64,000 nucleotides of DNA from Rothia sp. SD9660Na (GTDB lineage Bacteria; Actinomycetota; Actinomycetes; Actinomycetales; Micrococcaceae): NCBI RefSeq assembly GCF_030064065.1, contig NZ_CP125946.1, forward strand, positions 2,294,001 to 2,358,000, written 5' to 3'. The notes under the pieces were generated by a model. That model had not been told where the DNA came from, searched no databases, and saw nothing but the letters and a program-made list of their open reading frames with translations. Below are positions 32,068-44,862 of this stretch, in pieces. Position numbers and translations under genes: made by a program. How positions within the stretch are numbered: position 1 is the stretch's first letter; the number at the start of each line of letters is the position of its first letter.

Positions 32068-33113
32068 ACGCTCGCTCCGTGTGCTCTATCCCCGTTACGG
32101 TCTGTGGTAGCGGGGATTTTTTGCGTGCGGTAGAGGGCCACCAGCAGGGTGAAGGCGAGGAGTTCTACCAGGGTTTGGGTGAGGACGGCCAGGGGCATGA
32201 GGGCGGACGCCGGCTCGCCTGCCAGAGCGGTGGAGAGACCGAGCACCAGGGGCAGTACCACCAGGGCATTGCGCGTGACCGTTGAGAAGGTAAGGGCAAT
32301 CCGCTCGGGGACTGGAAGGGCTCTACCGTAGTGTGCAAGTAGGTAGCCCGATAGCAAACCCATAAATATGGCGTATATGGCATATAGGCATGCCAGAGGT
32401 AGGAGATAGGACGCAAGAAGGGTTATATGGGAGGCATGGGCAGCAGGGGTTATCAAGAGAACCAACACCATGAGGGGCACCATTAACAAACCCGCCACAT
32501 CTTCAGAGCGCGCTTGAACCACCCCACCAACGCCCTGAATAAGAGTAGCGCAGATCAGAGGAACCGCCACCACCGCAAGAGCAACCCCCAGTTGCGGCAA
32601 GGCCTGCCAAAGGGTGCCGTCCGCCAGAAAATCTCCACGCCAGATACCGACCGAACGAAAGAGAAGAAGCCACATAGGGGTCAGGCCCATCTGCGCCAAA
32701 AGCAGGAGCGGAGTAAGGGACAGCAGCCGCAGGTGGGCACCACCCGCTAGGCCCGCAAAAGTTACCACATAATCCACGCAGGGTGTCAGGAGCACGAGCC
32801 CTGCGGTAAAGAGCAGAAGATCAGGAACATCGGGCACTAGCCACCGAAATCCCAGCAAAAGTAGAGCCACCACCAGGGGCACCAGTAAGAAGTTGAGGGC
32901 TAGCAGGGTTTTAGTAAAGCCCGTGAGCGCACCGGTCTCTAGAAGTCCACGCAGGGGAAGGGTGAGAAAGGTAGCTAGGAGTAGCAGCCCAAGAGCCGGG
33001 GTCACCAGTGGTTGAGCGAGGGCAGCAAGAGGCGACACAAAGGAAGCCGCCGCACCTGCCCCTAGCGCGAGTAGGTACAGAACCACCTGGTATCTCTCCA
33101 TCAAGCTGACCAC
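32064..33113 (-). CDS. bile acid:sodium symporter (BASS)/ACR3-like transporter
   Basis: A 349-aa protein with about ten membrane helices. The motif LTPCVDYVVTFAGLAGGAHL in the middle and the symmetrical hydrophobic halves match BASS/ACR3-type carriers; the Cys in TPCxD is characteristic of the arsenite-efflux ACR3 branch, although no ars regulator or reductase is nearby. The substrate is therefore open (organic anion uptake or metalloid export). A GTG start at 33113 has AAAGGA upstream; ATG at residue 5 is an alternative. GGACGCCGG occurs inside the gene at 32205. Confidence 0.75.
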   Translation of the reverse strand: MVSLMERYQVVLYLLALGAGAAASFVSPLAALAQPLVTPALGLLLLATFLTLPLRGLLETGALTGFTKTLLALNFLLVPLVVALLLLGFRWLVPDVPDLLLFTAGLVLLTPCVDYVVTFAGLAGGAHLRLLSLTPLLLLAQMGLTPMWLLLFRSVGIWRGDFLADGTLWQALPQLGVALAVVAVPLICATLIQGVGGVVQARSEDVAGLLMVPLMVLVLLITPAAHASHITLLASYLLPLACLYAIYAIFMGLLSGYLLAHYGRALPVPERIALTFSTVTRNALVVLPLVLGLSTALAGEPASALMPLAVLTQTLVELLAFTLLVALYRTQKIPATTDRNGDRAHGASV

Positions 33114-33136
33114 GTGCGTCCTTTCTCTTAAAGCAA

Positions 33137-33172
33137 CCTGCCCTCCCCTACCGTAAGGCAGGGAAGGGCAGG
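33137..33172 (-). terminator. terminator of the yceI gene
   Basis: CCTGCCCTCCCC (33137-33148) / GGGAAGGGCAGG (33161-33172) with one mismatch; on the minus strand TTGCTTT follows. Confidence 0.55.
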
Positions 33173-33284
33173 GCTACACAACACCTATCAGCTCGAGTCC
33201 AGCTGATTTTGCACCTTGGCTTGGGTATATGCCTCAAGCAGTGTGCTTTATCTCGTCAGCGTTCTCACGATGGGAGTCTGCTGA

Positions 33285-33824
33285 TTACGCTTCGGGAGCG
33301 GTGAAGGCTACATCGAGGTTGATAACGACCTTATCTGAGACCAGCACGCCGCCGGCTTCAACTGCGGCATTCCAGGTGATGCCGAAGTCCTTGCGGGAGA
33401 TGGTTGCTGAGACAGATGCACCGGCGCGGGTAACCCCGAAGGCATCGACAACTGCACCGGTGAAATCGCCGGTGAAGGTGACGGGGCGGGTTTCACCCTT
33501 GATGCTGAGGTTACCTGCGATGGTCAGGTCTTCGCCGTCAAGATCGAAGGAGGTTGATTCGAAGGTCATGGTGGCGTGAGCGTCTGCATCGAAGAAGTCT
33601 GCGCTGCGCAGGTGGCCGTCACGATCAGCATTGTTGGTGTTAACCGAGGCAATCTGTGCGGTTGCCTTGATGGTGGAGTCTGCGATGTTGTCAGCGACGA
33701 CGAGCTGGGCGTCGACCTGGTCGAAGGTGCCGCGCACCTTGGTGATGCCTGCGTGACGGACGGTGAAGCCTACCTCTGAGTGGGCTGAGTCGTAGTTCCA
33801 GGTGCCTGCGGTGAGTTCTGCCAT
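33285..33824 (-). CDS. YceI-family lipid-binding-fold protein
   Basis: A 179-aa protein of the YceI lipocalin-like family, binding polyisoprenoids in the best-studied member. Signatures are GTWNYDSAHSEVGFTVRHAG, VRGTFDQVDAQLVVADN, NNADRDGHLRSADFFDADAH and MTFESTSF. No signal peptide is seen, so this member is cytosolic, as is usual in actinobacteria. AAAGG lies upstream of the ATG. The physiological role is unknown; stress roles are reported for some relatives. Confidence 0.93.
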   Translation of the reverse strand: MAELTAGTWNYDSAHSEVGFTVRHAGITKVRGTFDQVDAQLVVADNIADSTIKATAQIASVNTNNADRDGHLRSADFFDADAHATMTFESTSFDLDGEDLTIAGNLSIKGETRPVTFTGDFTGAVVDAFGVTRAGASVSATISRKDFGITWNAAVEAGGVLVSDKVVINLDVAFTAPEA

Positions 33825-33945
33825 GATTATGCCTTTCGAGCGGTACGGTTTGTTTTCAACAGTTATTACTTTACAAGTAAAGTTTTAGCTACGCAAGTCC
33901 TATGGCAAAAAATTTACAAAGAAATTTTTGCACCGGGTTCAACCC

Positions 33946-34860
33946 CTAGCGCAGCACACCCTCGCCAGCCGCGGCGGCGTAGACCCTCTCGCTCAGCCTA
34001 GCCAAGACGGGAGAGCTAATGTTCCAATGCTGCCAGTAGAGCGGCACATCAACAGGCTGAGGGGCGAGTTCCACCAGGTCTCCGGAGGCAAGAGCTTCTA
34101 AAGCCTGCACCTCGGGCAGAATACCCCAAGCAATTCCACCCAGGACGGCCCTGGCATAGTCAGGTGAGCTGGGCAGGTAAATAGTGGGTGACCCCTGCCA
34201 AGAGTCAGGGTTTACCGCAAAGCGGTCAACCAGTAACCCGCGCGCTGATGCTAACCCAAAGTCCTTCCGGTCAAACTCCACCACTGGCGCTAACGCCAGC
34301 TGTTCGACGGTAGCCTGTGGATAGTCAGGGAAGTAGCGCTCTAGATAGTCACGGGAGGCTACCACCCGGTAGCGAATATCGCCCAGCTTCTCAACGGAAC
34401 AACCGGCGATGGGCTCCGGCTGGGAGGTCAGAGCAGCCATCACCTCCCCCGAACGCAGCAGGGCGGACGAGTGATATTCAGCTTCCCTGCGCACGTCGCA
34501 GAAGATACGGTCACGAGCAGCTAGTTCGGCCACAGCCGAGAGGAACCAGGTGGCCAGAGAGTCAGCGTTGACGGCTACAGCTACGCTCTGTCCCTCTTCA
34601 CTACCGCCGAGTTCACGCTCCATTTCTGCATGCAGAAATTCGCTTTGCCGGGCGATACGCAGGACGCTCTGCCCCGATTCTGTGGGGGCCACCGGATTGG
34701 TGCGCTTGAGGAGGACCCTCCCAGCCAACTGCTCCATAGCCTTGATACGCTGAGAGATCGCCGAGGCGCTGACGCCCAGAATATCGGCCGCCGCGTCAAA
34801 GGTGCCGTATTCAATGACGGTAACGAAGGTTTGGAGCTGGTCGGTAGTAAAACGCATCAT
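33946..34860 (-). CDS. argP: LysR-family regulator of lysine/arginine export (ArgP/LysG)
   Basis: A 304-aa LysR-type regulator. The N-terminal helix-turn-helix is in FVTVIEYGTFDAAADILGVS and ASAISQRIKAMEQLAGRVLL, and a C-terminal co-inducer domain follows. The ArgP/LysG family features (MMRFTTDQLQTFV, PVVEFDRKDFG, WGILPEVQALEAL) and its divergent lysE neighbour make the role clear: activation of the exporter when cytosolic lysine or arginine rises. A tandem ATG ATG begins the gene. The shared 70-bp control region holds a TAGCTTT/AAAGCTA inverted repeat. Confidence 0.9.
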   Translation of the reverse strand: MMRFTTDQLQTFVTVIEYGTFDAAADILGVSASAISQRIKAMEQLAGRVLLKRTNPVAPTESGQSVLRIARQSEFLHAEMERELGGSEEGQSVAVAVNADSLATWFLSAVAELAARDRIFCDVRREAEYHSSALLRSGEVMAALTSQPEPIAGCSVEKLGDIRYRVVASRDYLERYFPDYPQATVEQLALAPVVEFDRKDFGLASARGLLVDRFAVNPDSWQGSPTIYLPSSPDYARAVLGGIAWGILPEVQALEALASGDLVELAPQPVDVPLYWQHWNISSPVLARLSERVYAAAAGEGVLR

Positions 34861-34893
34861 AAGAATATCTTATGCTATTAAAGTTTCATTAGA

Positions 34894-34910
34894 TAGCTTT
34901 ATGAAAGCTA
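34894..34910. promoter_or_regulatory. inverted repeat in the argP-lysE control region
   Basis: TAGCTTT-ATG-AAAGCTA, a perfect 7-bp inverted repeat with 3-nt spacer, lies 21 bp before lysE. It is a candidate operator for the LysR-type regulator. Confidence 0.45.
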
Positions 34911-34930
34911 GTCACCTACCATAGATTCTC

Positions 34931-35554
34931 GTGACTATCGCAGAAATTCTCCCCCACGTCCTCTTTGGCATCGGCACCTCGCTCTCACTCATCGTGGCCA
35001 TAGGTGCCCAAAACGCCTACGTGCTGAAGCAGGGTATCATCGGCAAATTTATCTGGCCTATCGCCCTCTTCTGCATCCTCTCTGACGCCCTGCTCATCGG
35101 CTTGGGGGTTCTGGGTATCGGGTCCCTGGTGGACTCAGCCGCCTGGATGCTGGAGATCCTGCGTTGGGGTGGAGGTGCCTTCCTCATCATCTACGGGGCC
35201 CTGGCAGCACAACGCGCCCTGCGTCCGTCCGCTATGAAGGTCACCAGCGAAGACTCCGGGCCGCAAACCCTGGGCAAGGCCCTACTCATTGCAGCTGCCA
35301 TGACCTACCTCAACCCCCACACCTATCTCGACACCTTTGTGCTCATAGGCGGTATCGCAGCGCAGCAGGGGGATTACCGCTGGCTTTTCTATGCGGGTAC
35401 GGTCACCGGTAGTGCCATCTGGTTTACCCTCCTGGCCTCGTGCAGCCGCTTCCTGCGTCCTGTCTTCGCCAACCCCCGTGCCTGGCGCGTGCTGGACGCC
35501 GGCATCGCCGCCCTCATGTTCTTCCTGGCCTACAAGGTCATGTTCGGGCACTAA
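34931..35554 (+). CDS. lysE: LysE/ArgO-family basic amino-acid exporter
   Basis: A 207-aa membrane exporter with about six helices. SLSLIVAIGAQNAYVLKQGI is the LysE signature (GAQNxxVLxxG), followed by LCILSDALLIG-like and AAAMTYLNPHTYLDTFVLIG (NPxxYLDT) motifs. It exports L-lysine and/or L-arginine, guarding against toxic accumulation during peptide feeding. It starts at GTG 34931 and is divergent from its regulator. Confidence 0.93.
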   Translation: MTIAEILPHVLFGIGTSLSLIVAIGAQNAYVLKQGIIGKFIWPIALFCILSDALLIGLGVLGIGSLVDSAAWMLEILRWGGGAFLIIYGALAAQRALRPSAMKVTSEDSGPQTLGKALLIAAAMTYLNPHTYLDTFVLIGGIAAQQGDYRWLFYAGTVTGSAIWFTLLASCSRFLRPVFANPRAWRVLDAGIAALMFFLAYKVMFGH

Positions 35555-35624
35555 GACCCGTCTCATGCCCGTTATTAGCTCCTCTCATAAAAGAGGCTAG
35601 AATACACGCCAGGATGCAAGGGGC

Positions 35625-36851
35625 TTACCTATCGCGGGCCCGGTAGATATTTCGCACCATGACCGTGCGCCGCACCTGGCCGATGGCAGGCTCCAAGAAC
35701 TCCTCCGCATACCGGGAATCCGTGCTAGTCTGCGCAGCAAAGTTAAGAGCAGCAAAAGCCCCCAACACCATCGACACCTTCACTAGAACGTCCGTAAACG
35801 GGAACTGCACACCCAACAGGGTCACCTTAGAGGCCTCAAAACCCAGCCAGCTCGTAATGGTGGCATCAGGGATAGCGATCGTGCCAAACCAAACAAAAAA
35901 CAGAAAAACAACCCCGGCAAAAAGTACGGCCTGAATCATCTGCACCACAATCGGAAGAAGCACCAGGTTATTCCACTCGCCCCACCTAAAATCAGCCGGG
36001 CGACCCAAGCCCGCGGCGGGCAAATTTTTAAGCTCCTGACGCCACCTGTCCCCAGCCTGTAGAGCAGCACCCGCGTACTCGGCGTCCGTAAACTCCTCCA
36101 CCTTATCCCCTTTACGGGCACCCAGCAGCCGGCGGGTCTTCTCGGTTACTGTCGACGAAACAACCAGAAAGCTTAGCACTGTCAGGATAGCCACCACCTG
36201 CAGAGTACGCTGCATACTCAAAGCCGCAGCCACACGCCAGATATCGCCGTTCACAAAAAAGAAGAGCACCGCAATCATGAGCACCGGCAGCACCTTGACC
36301 ACCATGCTTGAAAGGGTAGCCAACTCCTTCACCACCTGCCGAAGCGCCCAGTAGCACAGGGAATCCAAGCCCAGGTAAACAGCTAGGAGCGTAGCCCCCA
36401 GGATCCAGAGCACGTCACCGGCAGCAAAGGCGTCAGCAACATCTGCCAGCCCCATCCAGCGGGCAGTCTGCGGCAGCATGGAGAAAGCCGCTAGAGGCAG
36501 AAGCAGCGCACCAATTAGGGTTTGGCGCCAGAAGGGCAGGGGCTCTAGTAAGCGCGATACGGCCCAGGGTACAACCAGAAGCAGAAGGGGCGGCACGAGG
36601 GCTAGGGCAATGAAGATGGGCGTCAGGACGCTGTCTGGCACGTCTACCGGTACACCTCCGTCCTGCGCCTCCACATCAAGCTGGGCTAGGCCCCACAGCA
36701 AAGCAAGATAGGTGAAGGAAGAAACTATAAGCCAGGCAGAAAGCGGGGCAGAACGGGCGAGAGTCCATCGCGCACGCTCTCGCGCAGGGATAACCAGCGG
36801 AGCCCCGGCGGCTCTGAACCAGGTGTGTGCTTCTTGCTCGGTGAGTGTCAT
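35625..36851 (-). CDS. polytopic membrane protein of unknown function
   Basis: A 408-aa protein that I do not recognise. It has about eight hydrophobic segments (for example PIFIALALVPPLLLLVVPWA, WILGATLLAVYLGLDSL, VVAILTVLSFLVVSSTV, MIQAVLFAGVVFLFFVWFG) and a ~70-residue cytosolic loop (TEKTRRLLGARKGDKVEEFT). The C-terminus RRTVMVRNIYRARDR is basic. No enzyme or transporter motif stands out. Its stop codon comes 70 nt after the lysE stop, convergently. Confidence 0.7.
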   Translation of the reverse strand: MTLTEQEAHTWFRAAGAPLVIPARERARWTLARSAPLSAWLIVSSFTYLALLWGLAQLDVEAQDGGVPVDVPDSVLTPIFIALALVPPLLLLVVPWAVSRLLEPLPFWRQTLIGALLLPLAAFSMLPQTARWMGLADVADAFAAGDVLWILGATLLAVYLGLDSLCYWALRQVVKELATLSSMVVKVLPVLMIAVLFFFVNGDIWRVAAALSMQRTLQVVAILTVLSFLVVSSTVTEKTRRLLGARKGDKVEEFTDAEYAGAALQAGDRWRQELKNLPAAGLGRPADFRWGEWNNLVLLPIVVQMIQAVLFAGVVFLFFVWFGTIAIPDATITSWLGFEASKVTLLGVQFPFTDVLVKVSMVLGAFAALNFAAQTSTDSRYAEEFLEPAIGQVRRTVMVRNIYRARDR

Positions 36852-36951
36852 ACTCTGATTCTACGGGCTGAGCTGGAGGGGTATTTTTAACCGCACAATA
36901 TATAAAATATTTGTTCTATTTTTGTAAAGAGTAGTTTTTGGGTGCAAAAAA

Positions 36952-36991
36952 GCGAGGGGTTCTAGAGCGTTAGCTCTAGAACCCCTCGCTG
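36952..36991 (-). terminator. rRNA operon terminator directly after 23S
   Basis: AGCGAGGGGTTCTAGAGC and its exact complement flank a 4-nt loop; on the minus strand TTTTTTGC follows. It sits ~75-115 nt beyond the 23S 3' end, where a 5S gene would be expected to precede it. Confidence 0.9.
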
Positions 36992-37066
36992 ATTCAACCC
37001 AACAGGGTTGTTACCTCAAAACCATACAGTGGACACAAACAACACAAGCACACTAGTTATAAAGTG

Positions 37067-42060
<4,994 letters not shown>

Positions 42061-42616
42061 AAAAAATGAAGTAGTTGATGATCCTGGTCTCTGATTGTTA
42101 GCGAACCATTCACCACGGGGTGGTGTGGTTCGAGCTGACGAATCTGAAACCATATGATTATCAAATTCTGTGAGAAACCAAAGGGGTTTCTCACATCTTG
42201 TATAAATATTTGGTATCAGTTCAATTTCCGCACTACCAGTGTGTTCATGTGTGAACACTAGTGTGTAGTGTGGACGATAAGAATGTTATTTATAACATTG
42301 GTACGCTATTGAGTTTTCAAGCAACAAACCGCATTCTCAACCCTAGCCAGTTGAACCTGGCCGGTGTTTCGTATCGGTCATTCTCAAGTTTTGTGTCACC
42401 CCGTTTGGGCAACTCGTCTAGTCTATCGCGTTTCTTTTCTGTGTGTCAACTCGGTGTTCCGTGTTGTGTTTCACAGTGGCTTTTGGCTGGTTTGTTACTT
42501 CACAACCTGACTCGTGTGAGCCCTGATGATCAGCTGCCTGCTTTGGCCTGAATTCGCTATGTGACTAGGTGTTTTGTCGCTTGGCGGGCTTCCCCTGTGC
42601 CGTGGCGACTCGTAAT
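42061..42616 (-). other. rRNA operon leader
   Basis: A non-coding ~550-nt leader transcribed ahead of 16S. It holds the conserved TTGAAAACTCAATAG element (complement at ~42308-42322) used for processing and antitermination, and hairpins such as GTGAGAAACC/GGTTTCTCAC around 42170-42194 and a GTGTTCA/TGAACAC inverted repeat near 42241-42257. No gene. Confidence 0.6.
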
Positions 42617-42645
42617 ACTCTACGCAGGTTCAAAACACTTCGCAA
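42617..42645 (-). promoter_or_regulatory. candidate rRNA operon promoter
   Basis: On the minus strand TTGCGA (42645-42640) and TAGAGT (42622-42617) are spaced by exactly 17 nt. It would give a start near 42610 and a 550-nt leader. Other promoters further right are possible. Confidence 0.45.
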
Positions 42646-42918
42646 GTTGAAAACGACCCCAAAACCCGGCCACAGGCTTCCTTGCACCCCTTTTTGACCC
42701 TAAAAATCACACCCATCAAGAATGTTTTCCCTAGTCAGAAGAATTCAGTGAGGCAGGTCTATGGCTTAAATCTATGACCCACTACACCAAAAAATTCCTC
42801 AAAAATCTTCCTCCGGCTACCACAAGGCCCATTTTCAACCCCTTCAAGGAATATCGCGCCCCCTCCTGGCCATTATGTCAGGTATACACAACCCCTATAT
42901 ACGGAAAGAAGTTTCAGT
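42646..42918. other. intergenic region upstream of the LLM oxidoreductase
   Basis: About 270 bp, A+T-richer, with no credible gene; it should hold upstream rRNA promoter elements and the promoter of the 42919 gene. Confidence 0.4.
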
Positions 42919-43902
42919 ATGCCAGCCCTTTCACTTCTCGACTTTGCCCTGATTTTCCCGGGTGAGCGCCCCGCAGACAGCTTCAAACGCTCTGTAGCGC
43001 TAGCCCAGCACGCAGAGAAACTCGGCTACGAACGTATCTGGTACGCGGAGCACCACAACATGCAGCGCATTGCCTCAGCAGCCCCGGCAGTACTTATTGC
43101 CCACGTTGGTGCGCAGACCTCAACTATTCGACTGGGAGCTGGCGGTGTTATGCTGCCCAACCACTCCCCCCTTACTGTGGCAGAGCAGTTCGGCACCCTG
43201 GCCGAACTGTACCCCGACCGCATCGACCTAGGCCTGGGCCGGGCACCCGGCACCGATATGCGCACCCTCGCCGCCCTGCGCCGGGACCCGCAGGACGCAG
43301 AGAACTTCCCCCAGGACGTCCAGGAACTCGCAGGCTACCTGAGCGGGGATACCCGTGTACCCGGCGTGCACGCGACTCCGGGTGCGGGCACCAATGTGCC
43401 CCTCTATATTCTGGGCTCATCCCTCTTTGGGGCTTCCTTAGCAGCCGCCCTGGGCCTACCCTACGCTTTCGCCTCCCACTTCGCTCCCACCCATCTGGAG
43501 CAGGCCATCAAGGTCTACCACGAGCGCTTCACCCCCTCGGAGCAGCTAGAGCAGCCCTACGTGATCGCTGCGGCTAACGTAATCGCTGCCGATACAGAAG
43601 AGGATGCCCGCGCCCAGCAGGTGATTGCGCACCGGCAGCGGGTGAAGTCCATGATGCGCCTAGATGACCGCGACCTGAGCGACGATGAGCTGGATATGCT
43701 GGTCGCTTCACCCCAGGGCCAGCAGATCCTGGACATGCTGCGCTACACCGCGGTAGGCACTTCGGAGCAGGTAGGTGACTACCTCACCCGCTTCGCTAAT
43801 TCGGTACAGGCCGACGAGCTGATGATCTCTAACCTCTCCCCCAGCACGGAACAGGCCCACCGCGGCCTTGAGGTGCTGGCGCAGGCCATGATTCAGAAAT
43901 AG
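42919..43902 (+). CDS. LLM-class flavin-dependent oxidoreductase (bacterial luciferase-like)
   Basis: A 327-aa flavin monooxygenase-like enzyme of the luciferase family. The N-terminal SLLDFALIFPGERPADSFKR, LGYERIWYAEHHNMQRIASA and TIRLGAGGVMLPNHSPLTVA match the TIGR03558-type group (MsnO8-like LLM proteins), and LYPDRIDLGLGRAPGTDMRT is the family signature. FMNH2-dependent oxidation is expected; the substrate is unknown. The start ATG at 42919 has AAAGAAG upstream. It is followed by an unusual inverted-repeat element and lies convergent to the response-regulator gene. Confidence 0.92.
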   Translation: MPALSLLDFALIFPGERPADSFKRSVALAQHAEKLGYERIWYAEHHNMQRIASAAPAVLIAHVGAQTSTIRLGAGGVMLPNHSPLTVAEQFGTLAELYPDRIDLGLGRAPGTDMRTLAALRRDPQDAENFPQDVQELAGYLSGDTRVPGVHATPGAGTNVPLYILGSSLFGASLAAALGLPYAFASHFAPTHLEQAIKVYHERFTPSEQLEQPYVIAAANVIAADTEEDARAQQVIAHRQRVKSMMRLDDRDLSDDELDMLVASPQGQQILDMLRYTAVGTSEQVGDYLTRFANSVQADELMISNLSPSTEQAHRGLEVLAQAMIQK

Positions 43903-43910
43903 GACAAAGG

Positions 43911-44023
43911 AAGGTGTAGCAGGCTCGCACTCGCTGCCGACCCTCTCGCTGGTTCGCTGACGCTCACAAGCGATTCACGCCAGCCGCCGAGCCAGCAGCT
44001 TCGCTGCGAGCCTGCTACACCTT
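43911..44023. repeat. 113-bp element bounded by 19-bp inverted repeats
   Basis: AAGGTGTAGCAGGCTCGCA (43911-43929) and its exact complement (44005-44023) flank a 75-nt interior rich in TCGCT repeats. It lies between convergent genes. It could be a large bidirectional terminator or a small non-autonomous mobile or palindromic element; no target duplication is evident. Confidence 0.6.
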
Positions 44024-44035
44024 TAGTAAGGGCAA

Positions 44036-44827
44036 CTACACCTCTAGGAAGGCCAAGACCGCGCGGACGCGGCGGTTGCCGGTATCGGCGGGCAGATCGA
44101 GCTTGTCGAAGATATTGCCCACGTGCTTGGCGACGGTTGCCGGGGATATGAAAAGTTCAGCTTCAATCTCTGCGTTTGACCGCCCCTGGGCCATGAGCCG
44201 CAGGATTTCCAGCTCGCGCGGGGAAAGCCTGGCCAGCTTGCCCTCGGTAGGGTGGGTTGCCTGACCGGGCTGGCGGGCGGATGCTCCCCCGCTGCTTCCT
44301 GCCCCGGGGTAGGAAGATGGGGTGGGGGCATCCGCGCCGGAAGTACCCGCCGGGGTGTCGGGCATCTGCCCGGCTATCTGCCCGCTAGAGGTGCCGCCGA
44401 GCAGGTGCTGGACGACGTCCGGGTCGATCACGGTGCCGCCTGCCACCACGGTGTCGAGGGCACGGGCGAATTCTTCGATGTCCCCCACCCGGTCTTTGAG
44501 CAGGTAGCCCAGCCCGGCCGCGGAGCGGGCGAAAAGCTCGCGGGCGTAGGCGGTGGTGATGTACTGGGAGAGCACCACAATCGGAAGCCCTGGGTAGGTC
44601 TCGCGCAGTTGCAGGGCAGCCTTCAGTCCGTCGGACGTGTGGGTAGGGGGCATGCGCACATCGGTGATGACGGCATCGACCCCCTCCCCCGCCATAGCCG
44701 CCTCAACGGCGGTGAGCAGGGAGGGGGCGTCCTCAACCTCTGCAAGCACAGAGTGCCCCAGCGCTCCTAGCACCATCGTCAGCCCCTGGCGGAGCAGGGC
44801 GGAATCTTCGGCAAGGATAATGCGCAT
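44036..44827 (-). CDS. NarL/LuxR-type response regulator
   Basis: A 263-aa two-component response regulator. The receiver domain has MRIILAEDSALLRQGL, the phospho-acceptor Asp in VDAVITDVRMPP, and LKDR. The C-terminal LuxR helix-turn-helix is LSPRELEILRLMAQGRSN and AEIEAELFISPATVAKHVGN. An unusually long Gly/Ser/Pro-rich linker (~50 residues) separates them. The start at 44827 follows AAAGGTGCC. The cognate kinase gene lies 35 nt upstream on the same strand, and that gap contains a parS site. Confidence 0.93.
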   Translation of the reverse strand: MRIILAEDSALLRQGLTMVLGALGHSVLAEVEDAPSLLTAVEAAMAGEGVDAVITDVRMPPTHTSDGLKAALQLRETYPGLPIVVLSQYITTAYARELFARSAAGLGYLLKDRVGDIEEFARALDTVVAGGTVIDPDVVQHLLGGTSSGQIAGQMPDTPAGTSGADAPTPSSYPGAGSSGGASARQPGQATHPTEGKLARLSPRELEILRLMAQGRSNAEIEAELFISPATVAKHVGNIFDKLDLPADTGNRRVRAVLAFLEV

Positions 44828-44847
44828 GGGGCACCTTTCGTGACAAC

Positions 44848-44861
44848 GTTTCACGTGAAAC
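44848..44861. promoter_or_regulatory. parS centromere site (ParB-binding), exact 14-bp core
   Basis: GTTTCACGTGAAAC, a perfect palindrome identical to the conserved parS core. It sits in the 35-nt gap between the kinase stop and the response-regulator start. Origin-proximal location is typical for parS. Confidence 0.9.
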
Positions 44862-44862
44862 G

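Noticed and set aside
24370..33115. Further parS candidates at CACGTG hexamers (24376, 28907, 33109)
   Set aside because: The flanking bases do not match the GTTTC/GAAAC arms; only 44848 and 55065 qualify.
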